A stretch of 64,000 nucleotides of DNA from Sphingomonas lacusdianchii (GTDB lineage Bacteria > Pseudomonadota > Alphaproteobacteria > Sphingomonadales > Sphingomonadaceae), in NCBI RefSeq assembly GCF_022664395.1, contig NZ_JAKRET010000001.1, forward strand, positions 496,001 to 560,000. The letters run 5' to 3'. Position numbers and translations under genes: made by a program. Positions 27,099-37,600 of the stretch are shown one piece after another. The notes beneath the pieces are model-generated. The model ran no database searches. It was not told the DNA's origin and saw only the letters and a list, made by a program, of their open reading frames with translations. Each line of letters starts with the position of its first letter. Within the stretch, counting starts at the first letter, position 1.

Positions 27099-27497
27099 AT
27101 GCTTTTTCACACCATGGTCGGATCGAACGACGTTGAACGGTCGAAGCGCTTCTACGACACGGTGCTCGCCACTTTGGGGGCAGGCGAAGGGGCGCGGAAC
27201 ATCGCCGACAGCGGCCATACGCGGCTGATCTATAATAATGGCAACGGAACCAACTTCATCGTCAGCCAGCCGATTAACGACGAACCGGCAAGCGTCGCCA
27301 ACGGCAGCACCGTCGCCTTTTCGTGCAACTCGCCCGAACAAGTGAAGCAGCTTCATGATACCGCGGTCGCCAACGGCGGCACCTCGATCGAAGCCCCGCC
27401 CGGCCCGCGCAATACGGCATCGCTGGGAACAGTCGAACTCGCCTATTTTCGCGACCCAGACGGCAACAAATTGTGCGGAGTTCATTTTCCTGCATGA
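27099..27497 (+). CDS. VOC (glyoxalase/bleomycin resistance-like) family protein
   Basis: The 132-aa product starts MLFHTMVGSNDVERSKRFYD after an AAGGAGA ribosome-binding site. The N-terminal segment with FYDTVLATLG and the C-terminal ELAYFRDPDGNKLCGV match the vicinal oxygen chelate fold, in which H, E and other residues hold a divalent metal. Substrate unknown. Confidence 0.88.
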   Translation: MLFHTMVGSNDVERSKRFYDTVLATLGAGEGARNIADSGHTRLIYNNGNGTNFIVSQPINDEPASVANGSTVAFSCNSPEQVKQLHDTAVANGGTSIEAPPGPRNTASLGTVELAYFRDPDGNKLCGVHFPA

Positions 27498-27633
27498 TCT
27501 GTCCAACACGGGTTCGCTTTTTACCCTAGCGGACCCGGGTTTTGCGATCGCGCGAGTGTCCGCTTCCCACCGTTTTCCGCGATAGCGGCTCTCGACCAGC
27601 TTACGACATTCGATGATTCCCGACTAAACGGCG

Positions 27634-27720
27634 GCTTTTCCCAAGAGTTGCCTTTCAAGGGTGCGAGACCGGCGAGTCAGCCTCCCGCCCTAATTTCTGA
27701 CGTTCGGCGAACTTAGCATT
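27634..27720 (+). repeat. Hairpin repeat copy F (degenerate), in the gap before the NTPase gene
   Basis: The copy begins CTTTTCCCAAGAGTTGCC and ends GTTCGGCGAACTTAGC, sharing the terminal CTTAGC with copies B and D. The 416-bp gap from 27498 to 27913 contains this copy, further short GC-rich inverted fragments and no gene. A possible second half-copy starts at 27721. Confidence 0.45.
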
Positions 27721-27913
27721 TATCCCAAAACCCGCCGTTCCTTTATGCCGTCGCGATCAACAGATTTGGGTGGGAACCGGACTCGTCGGACTGTGTTCGG
27801 CGACCGACTACCCGACGGGACGCGGAAGGTGTGCTACTGCAACGGTGTAAAACAGTACGACGTCTGCTTCTTCGGGCGGCGTAGCTGACGGAACCATCGC
27901 GATCGACACCACG

Positions 27914-30900
27914 TTGAATCCCGGGCCGGCGATCACCACGTTGTTTCGCAAGAATAACATCTTGCCGTCAGGTCATCAGCTTGCCCGTCTATGTCGCCGG
28001 AGGGGCGGAACCCACCTCGAATCACGTGTCACCAGCCACTACCTCGCCGCGCTGATCGCGGAGGGCGGCGCGCGCGGCGTGCTTGGGACGGTCACGGCGG
28101 TGAAGACCCAGCAGTCGGAGATCGACGCGCCGCTGGACGACCTCGTCGTCGATGGCCGCCTGCCTGACGGCACCCCTACGCGGCTAGACCTGCAGGTCAC
28201 CACCACGCTGTCGTTCACCGACAGCGACGACAAGTGGGCTGACATCGTCCCCCGCGCCTGGGCCACCTTCAGGCGGACCGGGTTCAATCCCGACACCGAT
28301 CGCATCGGCGTCGCAGTCAGCCAGACCACGACGAAGCTGGAACGCAGCGTGCAGCCGCTCCTCGCGCGCGCCCGGCACGCGGCGGATGCCGCGCAGTACC
28401 GGAAGCGGCTCGCCGTCGCCAACGGTTCGAACAAGGACCAGCGCGAGTTCCAGCGCATCCTCGATGAGCTGATCCGAGAGCGGGAGGCGACCGCCACCGA
28501 CGCGGACATCCTCGCGTTCATGAAGTCGCTGACGATCATCGCCTTCGACCTCGACCAAGAGGACGCGTCGCGCGACCGGCTCGCCTCCGTCGACCAGCTG
28601 GCTTCCGTCGTCGGCGGGCCCGACGAGGCGCGGCGCACTTGGAGCAGTCTCACGGCGATGGCCAGCCGCGTCATCCCGAGCGGTGGCGGCGTGGACCGCG
28701 CGACCGTTGCGCGCGAACTGCAGGTCGAGGGCGTGACCGTCGGTTCGGACCGGGCGCACGCGCGGCTCATCGACGCGCTGACCCAGGAATCGCATCACGC
28801 CCTGACGAGCATCAGGGACACAATAGGCGGACGGCGGATCAACCGCGACGTGGTCAACGGGCAGGTCCTCGACGCGCTGAGTGAGGTCAGGCTGGTGCGC
28901 GTCGTGGGCCAACACGGCGCGGGCAAGTCGGCGGTGCTGAAGCGGATCGCCCTCGACCAGCCGGCGGGCGCGCCAATCCTCGTGCTCCGCGATCTGCGGG
29001 TCACGGGAGGCGGCTGGCCGGCCCACGCCGCGAAGTTCGGCGTCGTCGTTCCCCTGACAACGACGCTGCGTGAACTCGGGCGTGGCGGTTCGCGCACGCT
29101 CTTCATCGACGGTGCGGACAAGATGGATGCCGCGACCCAAGTCACGGTCAACGACGTCCTGCGGACGATTGCCGACACCCCCGACCTGGACGACTGGCGG
29201 GTGGTCATGACGATGCGCGAGGAGAACGCGCAGCGCGTGGACGGCTGGCTGGATCCCGACGCGAACGCTAAGCTCAGCTCGCGGACCATGCGCGTCGAGG
29301 GCTTCGACGACGGTGAGGCGGTCGAGGCGGCCGAGGCGATACCGCTGCTGCGGCCGCTGCTCGCCGACGCGCGCAACTACGACACCGTCCTCCGGCGGCC
29401 GTTCTTCCTCGACGCGCTATCCCGCCTGCCGGTCGCCGGCGGTGCCGAGGTCCGGTCAGAGGTCGACCTCGTCGAGCTGTGGTGGGCTCACGGCGGCGCG
29501 GACGTCGCCGACTTCGCGCCGGCGCAGGGGCGCCGGAACGTGCTGCTGAAGTTGGGCGAGCAGCTTCTCATGGGGCCAGGTGCTCCGTTGGCGATCCGCG
29601 ACATCGATCCCGTCGCGCTGGACCAGCTGCTCCGGTCGGGTGTGCTGCGGCACGTCGACGAGGGCAGCACCGTGGCGTTCAGCCACGACATCTACGAGGA
29701 GTGGGTGCTCGAGCGCGTCCTGTTCGACCGGCGCGGGGACATCGCGACCGCGGTTCGCGACGGGCACCAGGACCTGCAGCTCGCCCGGCCCCTCCAGCTC
29801 CTTGCGGCCCACCTGCTCGAGCGGTCGAAGGACGGCGACGCGTGGGCCGCCTTGCTGGGCGCGCTCGGGGCGGACGACCTGCGCGCTACCTGGAGCCGCG
29901 TCGTCCTTTCGGCCCCCGTCCGGTCAGTCCGCAGCGCCGAGATGCTCGACCGCATCGAGGACGCGCTTATGCGCGAAGACGGACGGCTGCTCATGCGCCT
30001 GATCCTGTCGGTCCGCACGACCGAGACCGTGCGCGACCTGCGCTTTCTCGACGAGACGCAGTTCCCCGACCTGACGGGCGATCAGCGCGAGCAATACGCC
30101 TCCGAGGCGGCCGCACCGCAGTTCGTGAGCTGGATACGCCTGATCACCTGGCTCGTCTCGCGACTGGGCACCCTTCCGCCGGCCGTCGACGCGGAGCTGG
30201 TGCCGCTGTTCGATTCATGGGTGCTAGCTTTGCCGGCGCAACTCGCGAGATACGCGCTCGTTCCGGATATCGCGGCCTGGGCCAACGGGCGCCTCGGGGA
30301 CGGCGATTCCGCCGGCAAGCCTGAACGCGGAGCCTGGACCGGACGCCGTGGCGATCGGGCACCCGTCCGAGCGCTGTTACTGAAATCCGCGGCGGGTGAT
30401 CCGGACACCGTTCGGAGCTACCTCGCCTCGATCTCTGACTACGCCCTTGACCGCGTGAGGAAGCAGATCGTTGACGGGAGCGCCGGTCTCGCCGCATCGC
30501 TACCCGCCGAGACCGCGGACTTCGTCCGCCGGGCCTACCTGCTCGCCCATGACCGTCGGCGCAGCGATGGCTACTCCTCGGTCCGTGACCGCTCCGACGT
30601 GCTCGGAATCGGCGACGACAGCGACTTCTATCCGGCGTCGCCGTTGCGTCCGCCGTTCCTGCAGCTCCTGCGGACGGATGCCGATGTCGGCCTGGCGCTC
30701 ATCCGCGACCTCTGCAACCACGCGATGGACGGCTGGCGACGGTCTTGGCGCCAGCGGGGCGAGACCCCGATACCGATCACCATCGACCTCGGTGAGGGCG
30801 ACGCCGAGTTCTGGGGCGATGACGGCACGTATCGCTGGTTCCGCGGCGGATCGCACGTCCACATCCTCGACACGGCGTTCCTGGCGCTGGACGCCTGGGC

Positions 30901-33043
30901 GCACGAGCGCCTTGAGGCCGGCGACCCGCTCGACGAACTCTGCCGGCGCATCGCGCGGGGCAACGAGTGCAACGCGGTCCTTGGGATCTGCGCCGGTCTG
31001 GTGCTTGCAAACTTGGGTAGCGCCGCGACGAGCACGGTCGCGCTCGCGATCGGCACGCATCCGGCGCTGTGGACATGGGACATCGGTCGGCAGGTCCTCG
31101 ACATGGGGTCGCAGGCCAACGAGATGGGCTACTGGGGCGGGTCGGCCTTTCTCGCCGGCGCGCTCCGGACGCTCAACCGGCTTCCCCACCGCCAGCGCAC
31201 CGTGCGCGACCTCGCGCCGTTGCTGGCGGGCCTGGCGCCCGAAGAGGTGAAGGCCGCCTACGCGTCCGCGATCGCCACCTTCCTCGACCGTGTCCCTTAC
31301 TCAACGGCCGAGGAACAGGACGACCCGGAACGCGCGGAAACGCGCCGCTCATCGTTCGAGGCGCTGCGCCAGCAGGCCGATCCGGCCAACCTCGTCCGCG
31401 AGGTGGTCGATGGCCGGGAATACATCTCGATTAAGCCGCCTTACGTCGAGGGCGAAGAGCACAAGGAGATGCTGGCCGGTCACGCGGCGCTCAATCGGGT
31501 CCTGCGGCTCTACCTCTGGGCTAGCGCCGCGGTCGAGAGCGGCGTGCCGGGTGGAGAGTTCACGCTGGACGACGCGTTCGACGAGATGGTGGCGCTGGAC
31601 GAGGAGGACCTGTTCGACGAGATCGCCCCCATCACCGACATGACCCGCCACAATGCGCAGTCGGCGGTGTCGGCCACCGCGGCCGTGATCGCGCGGCACG
31701 CCGAGAACGAGTTGTGGGCGAAGTCGGAGGAGACCGTCGTCGGGATAACCCGGCGCGCGGCGACGATGGCCGAGGTGAAGGACGAGCTGTCCATCCGCAG
31801 CGCCCACGTTACGGCCCACCCGCCGGCGATGGCGGCGCACGCCTATGCCTCGCTCATGCGCCGCCAGCCCTCCAATCCGGAGTGGCGAGAGGGGCTGCTC
31901 CAGCTCGCGGTCGACCCGATCGAGAAGGTCGTCGAGGCGGTGTACGACGCCGCGCCGGTCTTCGCGAACACGGTGCCCGAGATGGTCTGGGCGCTGTTCT
32001 GCCTCGCCACGCGCCGTGCCGCCCGCTCGCACGACAGCGGCCACGGCCTCTACTGGTCGCGGGCCGAAGCCCATCAGCAGTCGGAGATGGCCGACGAGTT
32101 CGAGCGCGCGCTGGCGGCAGGTGAGACACCCAGTCCCGATCCGGCGCCGGCCTCGGCGGGCTCGCGGCCCAATGGCGACTACTACCGCTCCGACCTGCAC
32201 TCCAACGCGTTCCGGCTCCCGATCCCCCCGATGCTCGCGCCGGGCACGCGCGACGCACTGATCGCCCACGCGGCGTCCGCCCTGGACTGGGCGCTCGCCT
32301 CGCTTGGCGAGAGGGACGGGCGTGGGGACACGCCCTTTGAATGGCTGTTCAAGTTCGGCCGGTGGCTGGGGCGCCTGTGCGCTCTGCTGCCTGCGTCGGA
32401 AATCCGGACGCTCGTTATCGCGCGCGTCGATGCCGCGGCCCGCCGCGCCGGCGAAGAGGTCATGGACATGGTCGTGCGCAGCTTCCTGATCGACCGCATG
32501 CTGCGGACTGAGGCGCTCGACGCCGGGACGCTCGAGAGCTGGGATCTCCTTACCGGCTGGATCGTCGATCGGCCCGTGTGGGCGGGAGAACCGGTCGATG
32601 CGGGCCAGCACGAGCGGGGCCTAGCCGTGTCGTCCTTCTTCTGCGCGGCGTCCGGCGGGATGGTCTGCGGCGTCGATTCCGCGTGGCCGAATCTCGACGC
32701 GGTGATGCCGATGCTAGACCGCGCGGCAGCCGCCTTCGGCGCGGAGAAGACCGCGTTCAACGCAATGCTCGCCCTCATGCGCGCGAGGCCCGACCGCCTG
32801 CTGCCCGATCCCGGCCTCGGCTGGATTGGCCGGGTCGTGCGTGCCCGGAGGTCGAGCCTCGATTTCTGGGAATACGCGTCGAACGGCGAGAAGGTGGTCC
32901 TTCTCCTGCGGGAGCTGATCGCCGCGCGCGCGCTCGAGCAGCACCACCGCGAGATCGTGGTCGAGGTCTCGGACGCACTCATCGAATTGGGCGTGAAGGG
33001 CGCCGCGTTCCTGCAACAGGACTTGGTGAGGCATGCTAGGTGA
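27914..33043 (+). CDS. Very large STAND-like NTPase with N-terminal nuclease-like domain
   Basis: The 1709-aa cytoplasmic protein has three parts. Residues ~20-150 are predicted alpha/beta, with DAPLDDLVVDGR followed by RLDLQVTTTLSF. This resembles the E/D...QxK layout of Cap4/DUF4297-like PD-(D/E)xK nucleases, but T replaces the expected lysine. Residues ~325-480 hold an NTPase with Walker A GQHGAGKS (332-339), Walker B RTLFIDGAD and a VVMTMREEN sensor segment. The remaining ~1200 residues look helical and repeat-like. This resembles antiviral STAND (Avs) proteins in layout, which is inference. No ATG fits; the start is a TTG and uncertain. It overlaps the RES gene by GTGA. Confidence 0.75.
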   Translation: MNPGPAITTLFRKNNILPSGHQLARLCRRRGGTHLESRVTSHYLAALIAEGGARGVLGTVTAVKTQQSEIDAPLDDLVVDGRLPDGTPTRLDLQVTTTLSFTDSDDKWADIVPRAWATFRRTGFNPDTDRIGVAVSQTTTKLERSVQPLLARARHAADAAQYRKRLAVANGSNKDQREFQRILDELIREREATATDADILAFMKSLTIIAFDLDQEDASRDRLASVDQLASVVGGPDEARRTWSSLTAMASRVIPSGGGVDRATVARELQVEGVTVGSDRAHARLIDALTQESHHALTSIRDTIGGRRINRDVVNGQVLDALSEVRLVRVVGQHGAGKSAVLKRIALDQPAGAPILVLRDLRVTGGGWPAHAAKFGVVVPLTTTLRELGRGGSRTLFIDGADKMDAATQVTVNDVLRTIADTPDLDDWRVVMTMREENAQRVDGWLDPDANAKLSSRTMRVEGFDDGEAVEAAEAIPLLRPLLADARNYDTVLRRPFFLDALSRLPVAGGAEVRSEVDLVELWWAHGGADVADFAPAQGRRNVLLKLGEQLLMGPGAPLAIRDIDPVALDQLLRSGVLRHVDEGSTVAFSHDIYEEWVLERVLFDRRGDIATAVRDGHQDLQLARPLQLLAAHLLERSKDGDAWAALLGALGADDLRATWSRVVLSAPVRSVRSAEMLDRIEDALMREDGRLLMRLILSVRTTETVRDLRFLDETQFPDLTGDQREQYASEAAAPQFVSWIRLITWLVSRLGTLPPAVDAELVPLFDSWVLALPAQLARYALVPDIAAWANGRLGDGDSAGKPERGAWTGRRGDRAPVRALLLKSAAGDPDTVRSYLASISDYALDRVRKQIVDGSAGLAASLPAETADFVRRAYLLAHDRRRSDGYSSVRDRSDVLGIGDDSDFYPASPLRPPFLQLLRTDADVGLALIRDLCNHAMDGWRRSWRQRGETPIPITIDLGEGDAEFWGDDGTYRWFRGGSHVHILDTAFLALDAWAHERLEAGDPLDELCRRIARGNECNAVLGICAGLVLANLGSAATSTVALAIGTHPALWTWDIGRQVLDMGSQANEMGYWGGSAFLAGALRTLNRLPHRQRTVRDLAPLLAGLAPEEVKAAYASAIATFLDRVPYSTAEEQDDPERAETRRSSFEALRQQADPANLVREVVDGREYISIKPPYVEGEEHKEMLAGHAALNRVLRLYLWASAAVESGVPGGEFTLDDAFDEMVALDEEDLFDEIAPITDMTRHNAQSAVSATAAVIARHAENELWAKSEETVVGITRRAATMAEVKDELSIRSAHVTAHPPAMAAHAYASLMRRQPSNPEWREGLLQLAVDPIEKVVEAVYDAAPVFANTVPEMVWALFCLATRRAARSHDSGHGLYWSRAEAHQQSEMADEFERALAAGETPSPDPAPASAGSRPNGDYYRSDLHSNAFRLPIPPMLAPGTRDALIAHAASALDWALASLGERDGRGDTPFEWLFKFGRWLGRLCALLPASEIRTLVIARVDAAARRAGEEVMDMVVRSFLIDRMLRTEALDAGTLESWDLLTGWIVDRPVWAGEPVDAGQHERGLAVSSFFCAASGGMVCGVDSAWPNLDAVMPMLDRAAAAFGAEKTAFNAMLALMRARPDRLLPDPGLGWIGRVVRARRSSLDFWEYASNGEKVVLLLRELIAARALEQHHREIVVEVSDALIELGVKGAAFLQQDLVRHAR

Positions 33044-34491
33044 CCGCCGACGTCGACGACGATGGCGAGCGGATGGTCTGCGCCGAATGCATCGGCGAAG
33101 CCTTTCTGAGTGCCGGCGTGACGCGCCGCTGCGGTGAGGCGATTTGTTCGTTTTGTGGCGAGATGGCACCGGCCATGACCGTCGAGGAGCTCGCCGACGC
33201 GGTGGAAGCAGCGTTTTCCGTCCACTACTACCGGACCACGGACCAGCCGGACGCGTTCGAGTCCGCGATGCTCGCCGACCGCGAATCGGATTTCGAGTTC
33301 GAGCGACGCGGGGAGGATGTCCTGTGGGCGATCGCAGGCGCCGCCGAGGTGTCGGAAGAGATCGCGGAGGAGGTCCTCGAGATACTTTCGGAGCGGCACA
33401 GCGACTTCGACTCCGCCGCGGCCGGCGAGGAGTGCGAATTCGATCCGGAGAGCCGTTACGAACAGCGCGGCCCGGACGACGTCGAGTATCAGCTCGAATG
33501 GCGCAGCTTCGAGCGGTCGCTTCGGACTGAGACGCGCTTCTTCAACAAGGAGGCGGAGTCGCTCCTTGGGCGGATCTTCGATGGCGTTGGCAGCCTGACC
33601 ACGGGAGATGGCCGTCCGGTCGTCAGGCTGGCAGGCCCCGGCGAGGAGCTGAGCGGTTTTCACAGGGCGCGGGTGTTCCATGGCGATGTGCGGCTGGCGC
33701 TGGCGCTCGAGCAGCCGGTGCGCGAGCTTGGGCCTCCGCCCAACGAGATCGCAGTCGACGGGAGGATGAACGCGCGCGGCGTTTCGCTGTTCTACGGCGC
33801 GACCGACCCAGCGGCGGCGTTGGCGGAGGTTCGCCCCCCTGTCGGCAGCCGCGCGCTGGTCGGCAGGTTCGACGCCGTCCGGCCCCTGCGGCTGCTCGAT
33901 ATCAACGCGCTGCGGTCCGTCTACATCGATGGGAGCGTGTTCGACTCCGGCTACATGGTCCGCCTCGAGCTCGCGAAGTTCCTGAAGAGCCTGAGCGGGC
34001 GCATGACCATGCCGGTGATGCCGAACGACGAGAGGTCCGAGTACCTGATCACGCAGGCGATCGCCGACTACCTCGCGTCGAACGTGGAGCTGGATCTCGA
34101 CGGACTGCTGTATCCGTCGGTGCAGCGCGCAGGAAGTCACCACAACGTGGTGCTGTTCCGGAGGGCGTCAAAGATCGAGCCGGTGGCGTTGCCCGACGGC
34201 ACGGTCGTTTCGGCGAGCCTGGGCGAGATGGACGAGGGCGGGTGGTCGCCGGGCTGCTCGGTTTCGGAGGTCGTTCCACCGCCGGATCCTCCGGCTCCAC
34301 CCCGGCCGGAGCCGCTGTTCTGGGAAGGCCCGTTCATCAATCCCTTCGCCACGCCAGATGACGACCGGGACCCAGCGCTGCGCCTGGAGGTGGACAGCCT
34401 AACCGTACTCGAGGTCGCTGCGGTCCAAATCATGACCAAGGCGACCCAGGTGACCCGTTACCGCAGTCAACGCCGCACGTTGGACATTTGA
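33040..34491 (+). CDS. RES-domain protein with zinc-knuckle HEPN/RES-type N-terminus
   Basis: The 483-aa protein has an N-terminal CAEC...C...CSFC cluster (Cys14, 17, 31, 36, 39), a helical segment (~45-170), and a RES domain (~205-385). The RES domain is recognisable from HRARVF, the PPP...GRMNARGVSLFYGATD stretch, LAEVRPPVG with Glu263, DGLLYPSVQ with Ser360 and HHNVVLF. RES proteins such as the toxins of RES-Xre modules degrade NAD+. The HEPN/RES N-terminal arrangement is known from predicted conflict systems. A proline-rich linker and ~100-residue tail follow. The GTG start overlaps the NTPase stop, implying one functional unit. Confidence 0.85.
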   Translation: MTADVDDDGERMVCAECIGEAFLSAGVTRRCGEAICSFCGEMAPAMTVEELADAVEAAFSVHYYRTTDQPDAFESAMLADRESDFEFERRGEDVLWAIAGAAEVSEEIAEEVLEILSERHSDFDSAAAGEECEFDPESRYEQRGPDDVEYQLEWRSFERSLRTETRFFNKEAESLLGRIFDGVGSLTTGDGRPVVRLAGPGEELSGFHRARVFHGDVRLALALEQPVRELGPPPNEIAVDGRMNARGVSLFYGATDPAAALAEVRPPVGSRALVGRFDAVRPLRLLDINALRSVYIDGSVFDSGYMVRLELAKFLKSLSGRMTMPVMPNDERSEYLITQAIADYLASNVELDLDGLLYPSVQRAGSHHNVVLFRRASKIEPVALPDGTVVSASLGEMDEGGWSPGCSVSEVVPPPDPPAPPRPEPLFWEGPFINPFATPDDDRDPALRLEVDSLTVLEVAAVQIMTKATQVTRYRSQRRTLDI

Positions 34492-34635
34492 CTTCGTGGC
34501 CTCGTGCTCGACGATGGCGAGGTCCCTCATGCACTTCGCTGGATCGTCATGGTCGCTCGAGCACCTGAGCATGAAGCGGAGCCAGCAGGGGTGAGCGCCA
34601 CAGGGAGAGTTTGGGCTGGCTTAGGTGCGGCGCCC

Positions 34636-34650
34636 GTTCTACCTTCGTTC
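34636..34650 (+). promoter_or_regulatory. Candidate LexA box before the nuclease-like gene
   Basis: GTTC-TACCTTC-GTTC matches the alphaproteobacterial SOS box GTTC-N7-GTTC and lies 2 bp before the ATG at 34653, in the 161-bp gap after the RES gene. The same consensus precedes dinB and imuA in this window. With eight fixed bases, a few matches per 64 kb are expected by chance, so position is the main support. Confidence 0.5.
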
Positions 34651-34652
34651 GC

Positions 34653-37600
34653 ATGAGCGACGACCGAATCGAGGAGGGCGGCACCGAGAAACGGAAGCGA
34701 CCGCCAACGCCTTCCTTGTTCATGCGCGAGATGCGGCCCGAACTCTACTCGGACACCGTTGACCGTCCGCTCTACGTCCTCGACCGCGCCATGCTCGAGT
34801 TCCAACTCGAGACCATGACGGCGCGCAACGAGCACCAGCGCTTCGAGATATTCTGCCGCAAGCTCTGCCAGCGCGTGATCTGCCCGCACATCCGCCCCCA
34901 GAGCGGGCCCGAGGGCGGCGGCGATGGCAAGACCGACGCCGACACCTTCCCTGTTGCAGAGGCGATCGCCGATCTCGGTTATGTCGGCAGTCACGGACCC
35001 GACCGCGACGACTGGGGCTTCGCTTTCAGCGCGATGAAGGACTGGAAGCGCAAGGTTGTGAAGGACGTCGCGGGCATCGCCGGGACCGGCCGCAAGCTCG
35101 AGCGCGTCTACTTCGTCACGAGCCAGTCCGCACGTGCGGCCGACCGCGCACGCATTGAGGCCGAGCTAGAAGCTGCCCACGGCATGCCGGTGAAGATCCT
35201 CGACCGCGCGTGGATCGTCGAGGAGGTGATCGACAGGGAGCGCAAGGACATCGCGCACGACTATCTGTGCGTTGGCCAGGTCGTGTCCGATCCGATGCGC
35301 ATGGGACCGGAGGACTACTCGAGGCGCCGCCGCCTGGAGGACGTCGAGCGTGCGTTGGCCGATCCGTCCTCGTTCGAGTGCATGGAGCGCCAGCTTGTCA
35401 CCGAGGCGATGGTCGCGGCGCAGCTGTCGCGCAACCTCGAGCTGCCGCGCCACGAGACGGATGGTCGACACGCCCGCGCGATCCGGCTCGCCGTCAAGCA
35501 CGGGTCCGCGCGGCAGCAGCTAGAGGCGCGGCACGATGCGCTCTGGACCGCCTTCTGGTGGTTCGACGACGCTGCGGCGGTGTCGGATGGCTACGCCGGC
35601 ATCGAGGCGGAAGCCCTCGGCGCCGACCACGCCCGCAACATCGAGTTCCTTGTCCAGCTCCACCAGTTGCTGGTAAACGCGGTGCTCTACCGCATGCTAT
35701 CACCGGATGCTGCCGACCTTTCGGCGCGGTCTGACCGGCTGGAGGCCGCGTTGGAGGCAATGACGCGCGACGAGGGGCGCCCGAACCACCGCCTTGAGGC
35801 TCGCACCTCGCTCGCGGTCGTCCGCCTCGGTCGCTACTTCGCCGAGGGCAGGACGGGTGAACTGCCTGCCATCTGGGCAGAGCTGGGATCTATCCTCGAC
35901 GAGGCCGCCGGCCTTGCGGAGTTCGATGCCGATCGCCTGGTGAGGCTGATCGACGTCGTATCCATCCCCGCCGGCCGCGATCCGACATACCGCGCCGTGG
36001 CAGAGCGGCTCGCCGATTTCGTGGCCAAGCGCACGTCCGACGCGGAAGGTGCGCTCATCCTCCTCCGGCAGGCTCTCCGGCTAGACTTCGAGGAGCGCTG
36101 CGAACGTATCCGGCTGCTGGGTCGCGCGGCGGTCCGTCTCGCCAAGCGCGAGCATGCCCAGCAGATGATCGAGGCCCATCAGCACCTTGCGATCGCCTAC
36201 CGCGGGGCTGACCTGTTCTGGGCGTCGCGATCGTCACTCCTGATGGCGGCGGCCGGCCTTGCCGCCGAAGGTGAGGAGTCGAGCGAGTTGCCTGTCGGCT
36301 TCGTGCCGACGGTGAAGATCTGGGCCTGGGTGGCCCTCCAGCTGAGACTCGTGCCGGAGCTGATCCTCTCGTTCCGCCTGCTGCGCATGGCGCTCGCCAC
36401 GCTGCCGCTCGATGAGGCGTCCAAGGCCAGGGTCACGGAAGGCCTGCAAGAGCTGGACGCCGGCCTCGGCAGCAACATCCTCAACATGACCGATGCCGAG
36501 GTCGCCTCGCTCTCGCGCGCGCCGGACGCGCTGGAGGAGGCCGGGATGCCCATCGCCCGGATGGCGCTGCTCCACGCCCTCGGCCATGAGGAGGTCCTCC
36601 GCGAGGACGAGGGCTACCGGGAGCTCGAGGCGGAAGGTGGGTTGCCGAAGTTCCTCGGGCTCCTCAAGGCTCAGCCGGTCTCGCGCGACCTCGTCGGCGG
36701 ACTGGTCCTCAACTCGCCGGCAGGCCAAGTCCTCGAGACGTGCATCTGCGGACTGACAGTAGAGGTCGCGACCCCCGGCACTGATGCCGGGATCGTCACG
36801 GGGCAGGCGCTGGTTGCTACGGTCGAGGCCATGCTGGCGACTATGATCGAGGACGGCGTCGGCCCGCACACCGAGCGGTTCCGTATCGACGTCGTCGAGA
36901 CGGACGAGGACGGACCGAAGGTGCAGACCGATCCCAGGGGGATGCGCTCGATGGTTTCCTGGCCCAGGTCGCTGCCGGTCTGGGACTTTCCACGCCAACC
37001 AGACATCGGTGCGTTTCTCATACAGATCGTGGGCGAGATGCTGGCGGCCACCTTCGCGCTGCCGAACCTCAACGACGCGCTGTGGCGCCTGTTCGACCGC
37101 GGCAACGCGCACGACAGGGTGTCCAGCGTCCTCGGCTCGCTCAGCGGGCTGCAGCGCATCGCCGGTCGCCCCGTCGTCCGCCTCGATGGCGGCGGCCGCG
37201 ACTATCCCATGCGGGAGCGGCCGGCGGTGGAGGAGGTCGAGCCGGCAGGTCCAGCCGACGACGATGACGGCAGGCCCGCGCGCGGAATGACCGAGGACGG
37301 GCGCCCGACCGTTTCGCGGCACCGGGAGGTCAAGGTGCAATCGGTCATCGATATGCACAGCTGGGACGCGGCCAGCTGGAAGGGCATCCTCTACACGACG
37401 CTCGGCGACGACGTTCCGCCGGTGTTCGCGCTCGCGTTTCTCGACCGTGCGGCCGCCCGCCGGATTTTCGAACGCTGGCGGGAGCGGTTCGGCACGAAGG
37501 ACGTGAACCATGAGATCAGCATCTCGATCATCCGCAACCTGCCGGGCTATCCGTCGACGCACTACGCCATCCAGATAACCAGCCGACGACCGGACGACGG

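Noticed and set aside
20947..27720. Integron cassette array with attC sites
   Set aside because: Gene content and hairpin repeats are suggestive, but the repeats end in CTTAGC rather than the GTTRRRY/RYYYAAC attC core, genes lie on both strands, and the recombinase lacks the IntI-type length.
32182..34143. Long antisense frame over the NTPase/RES genes
   Set aside because: Arg/Pro/Ala-rich shadow of the + strand genes, without recognisable domains.
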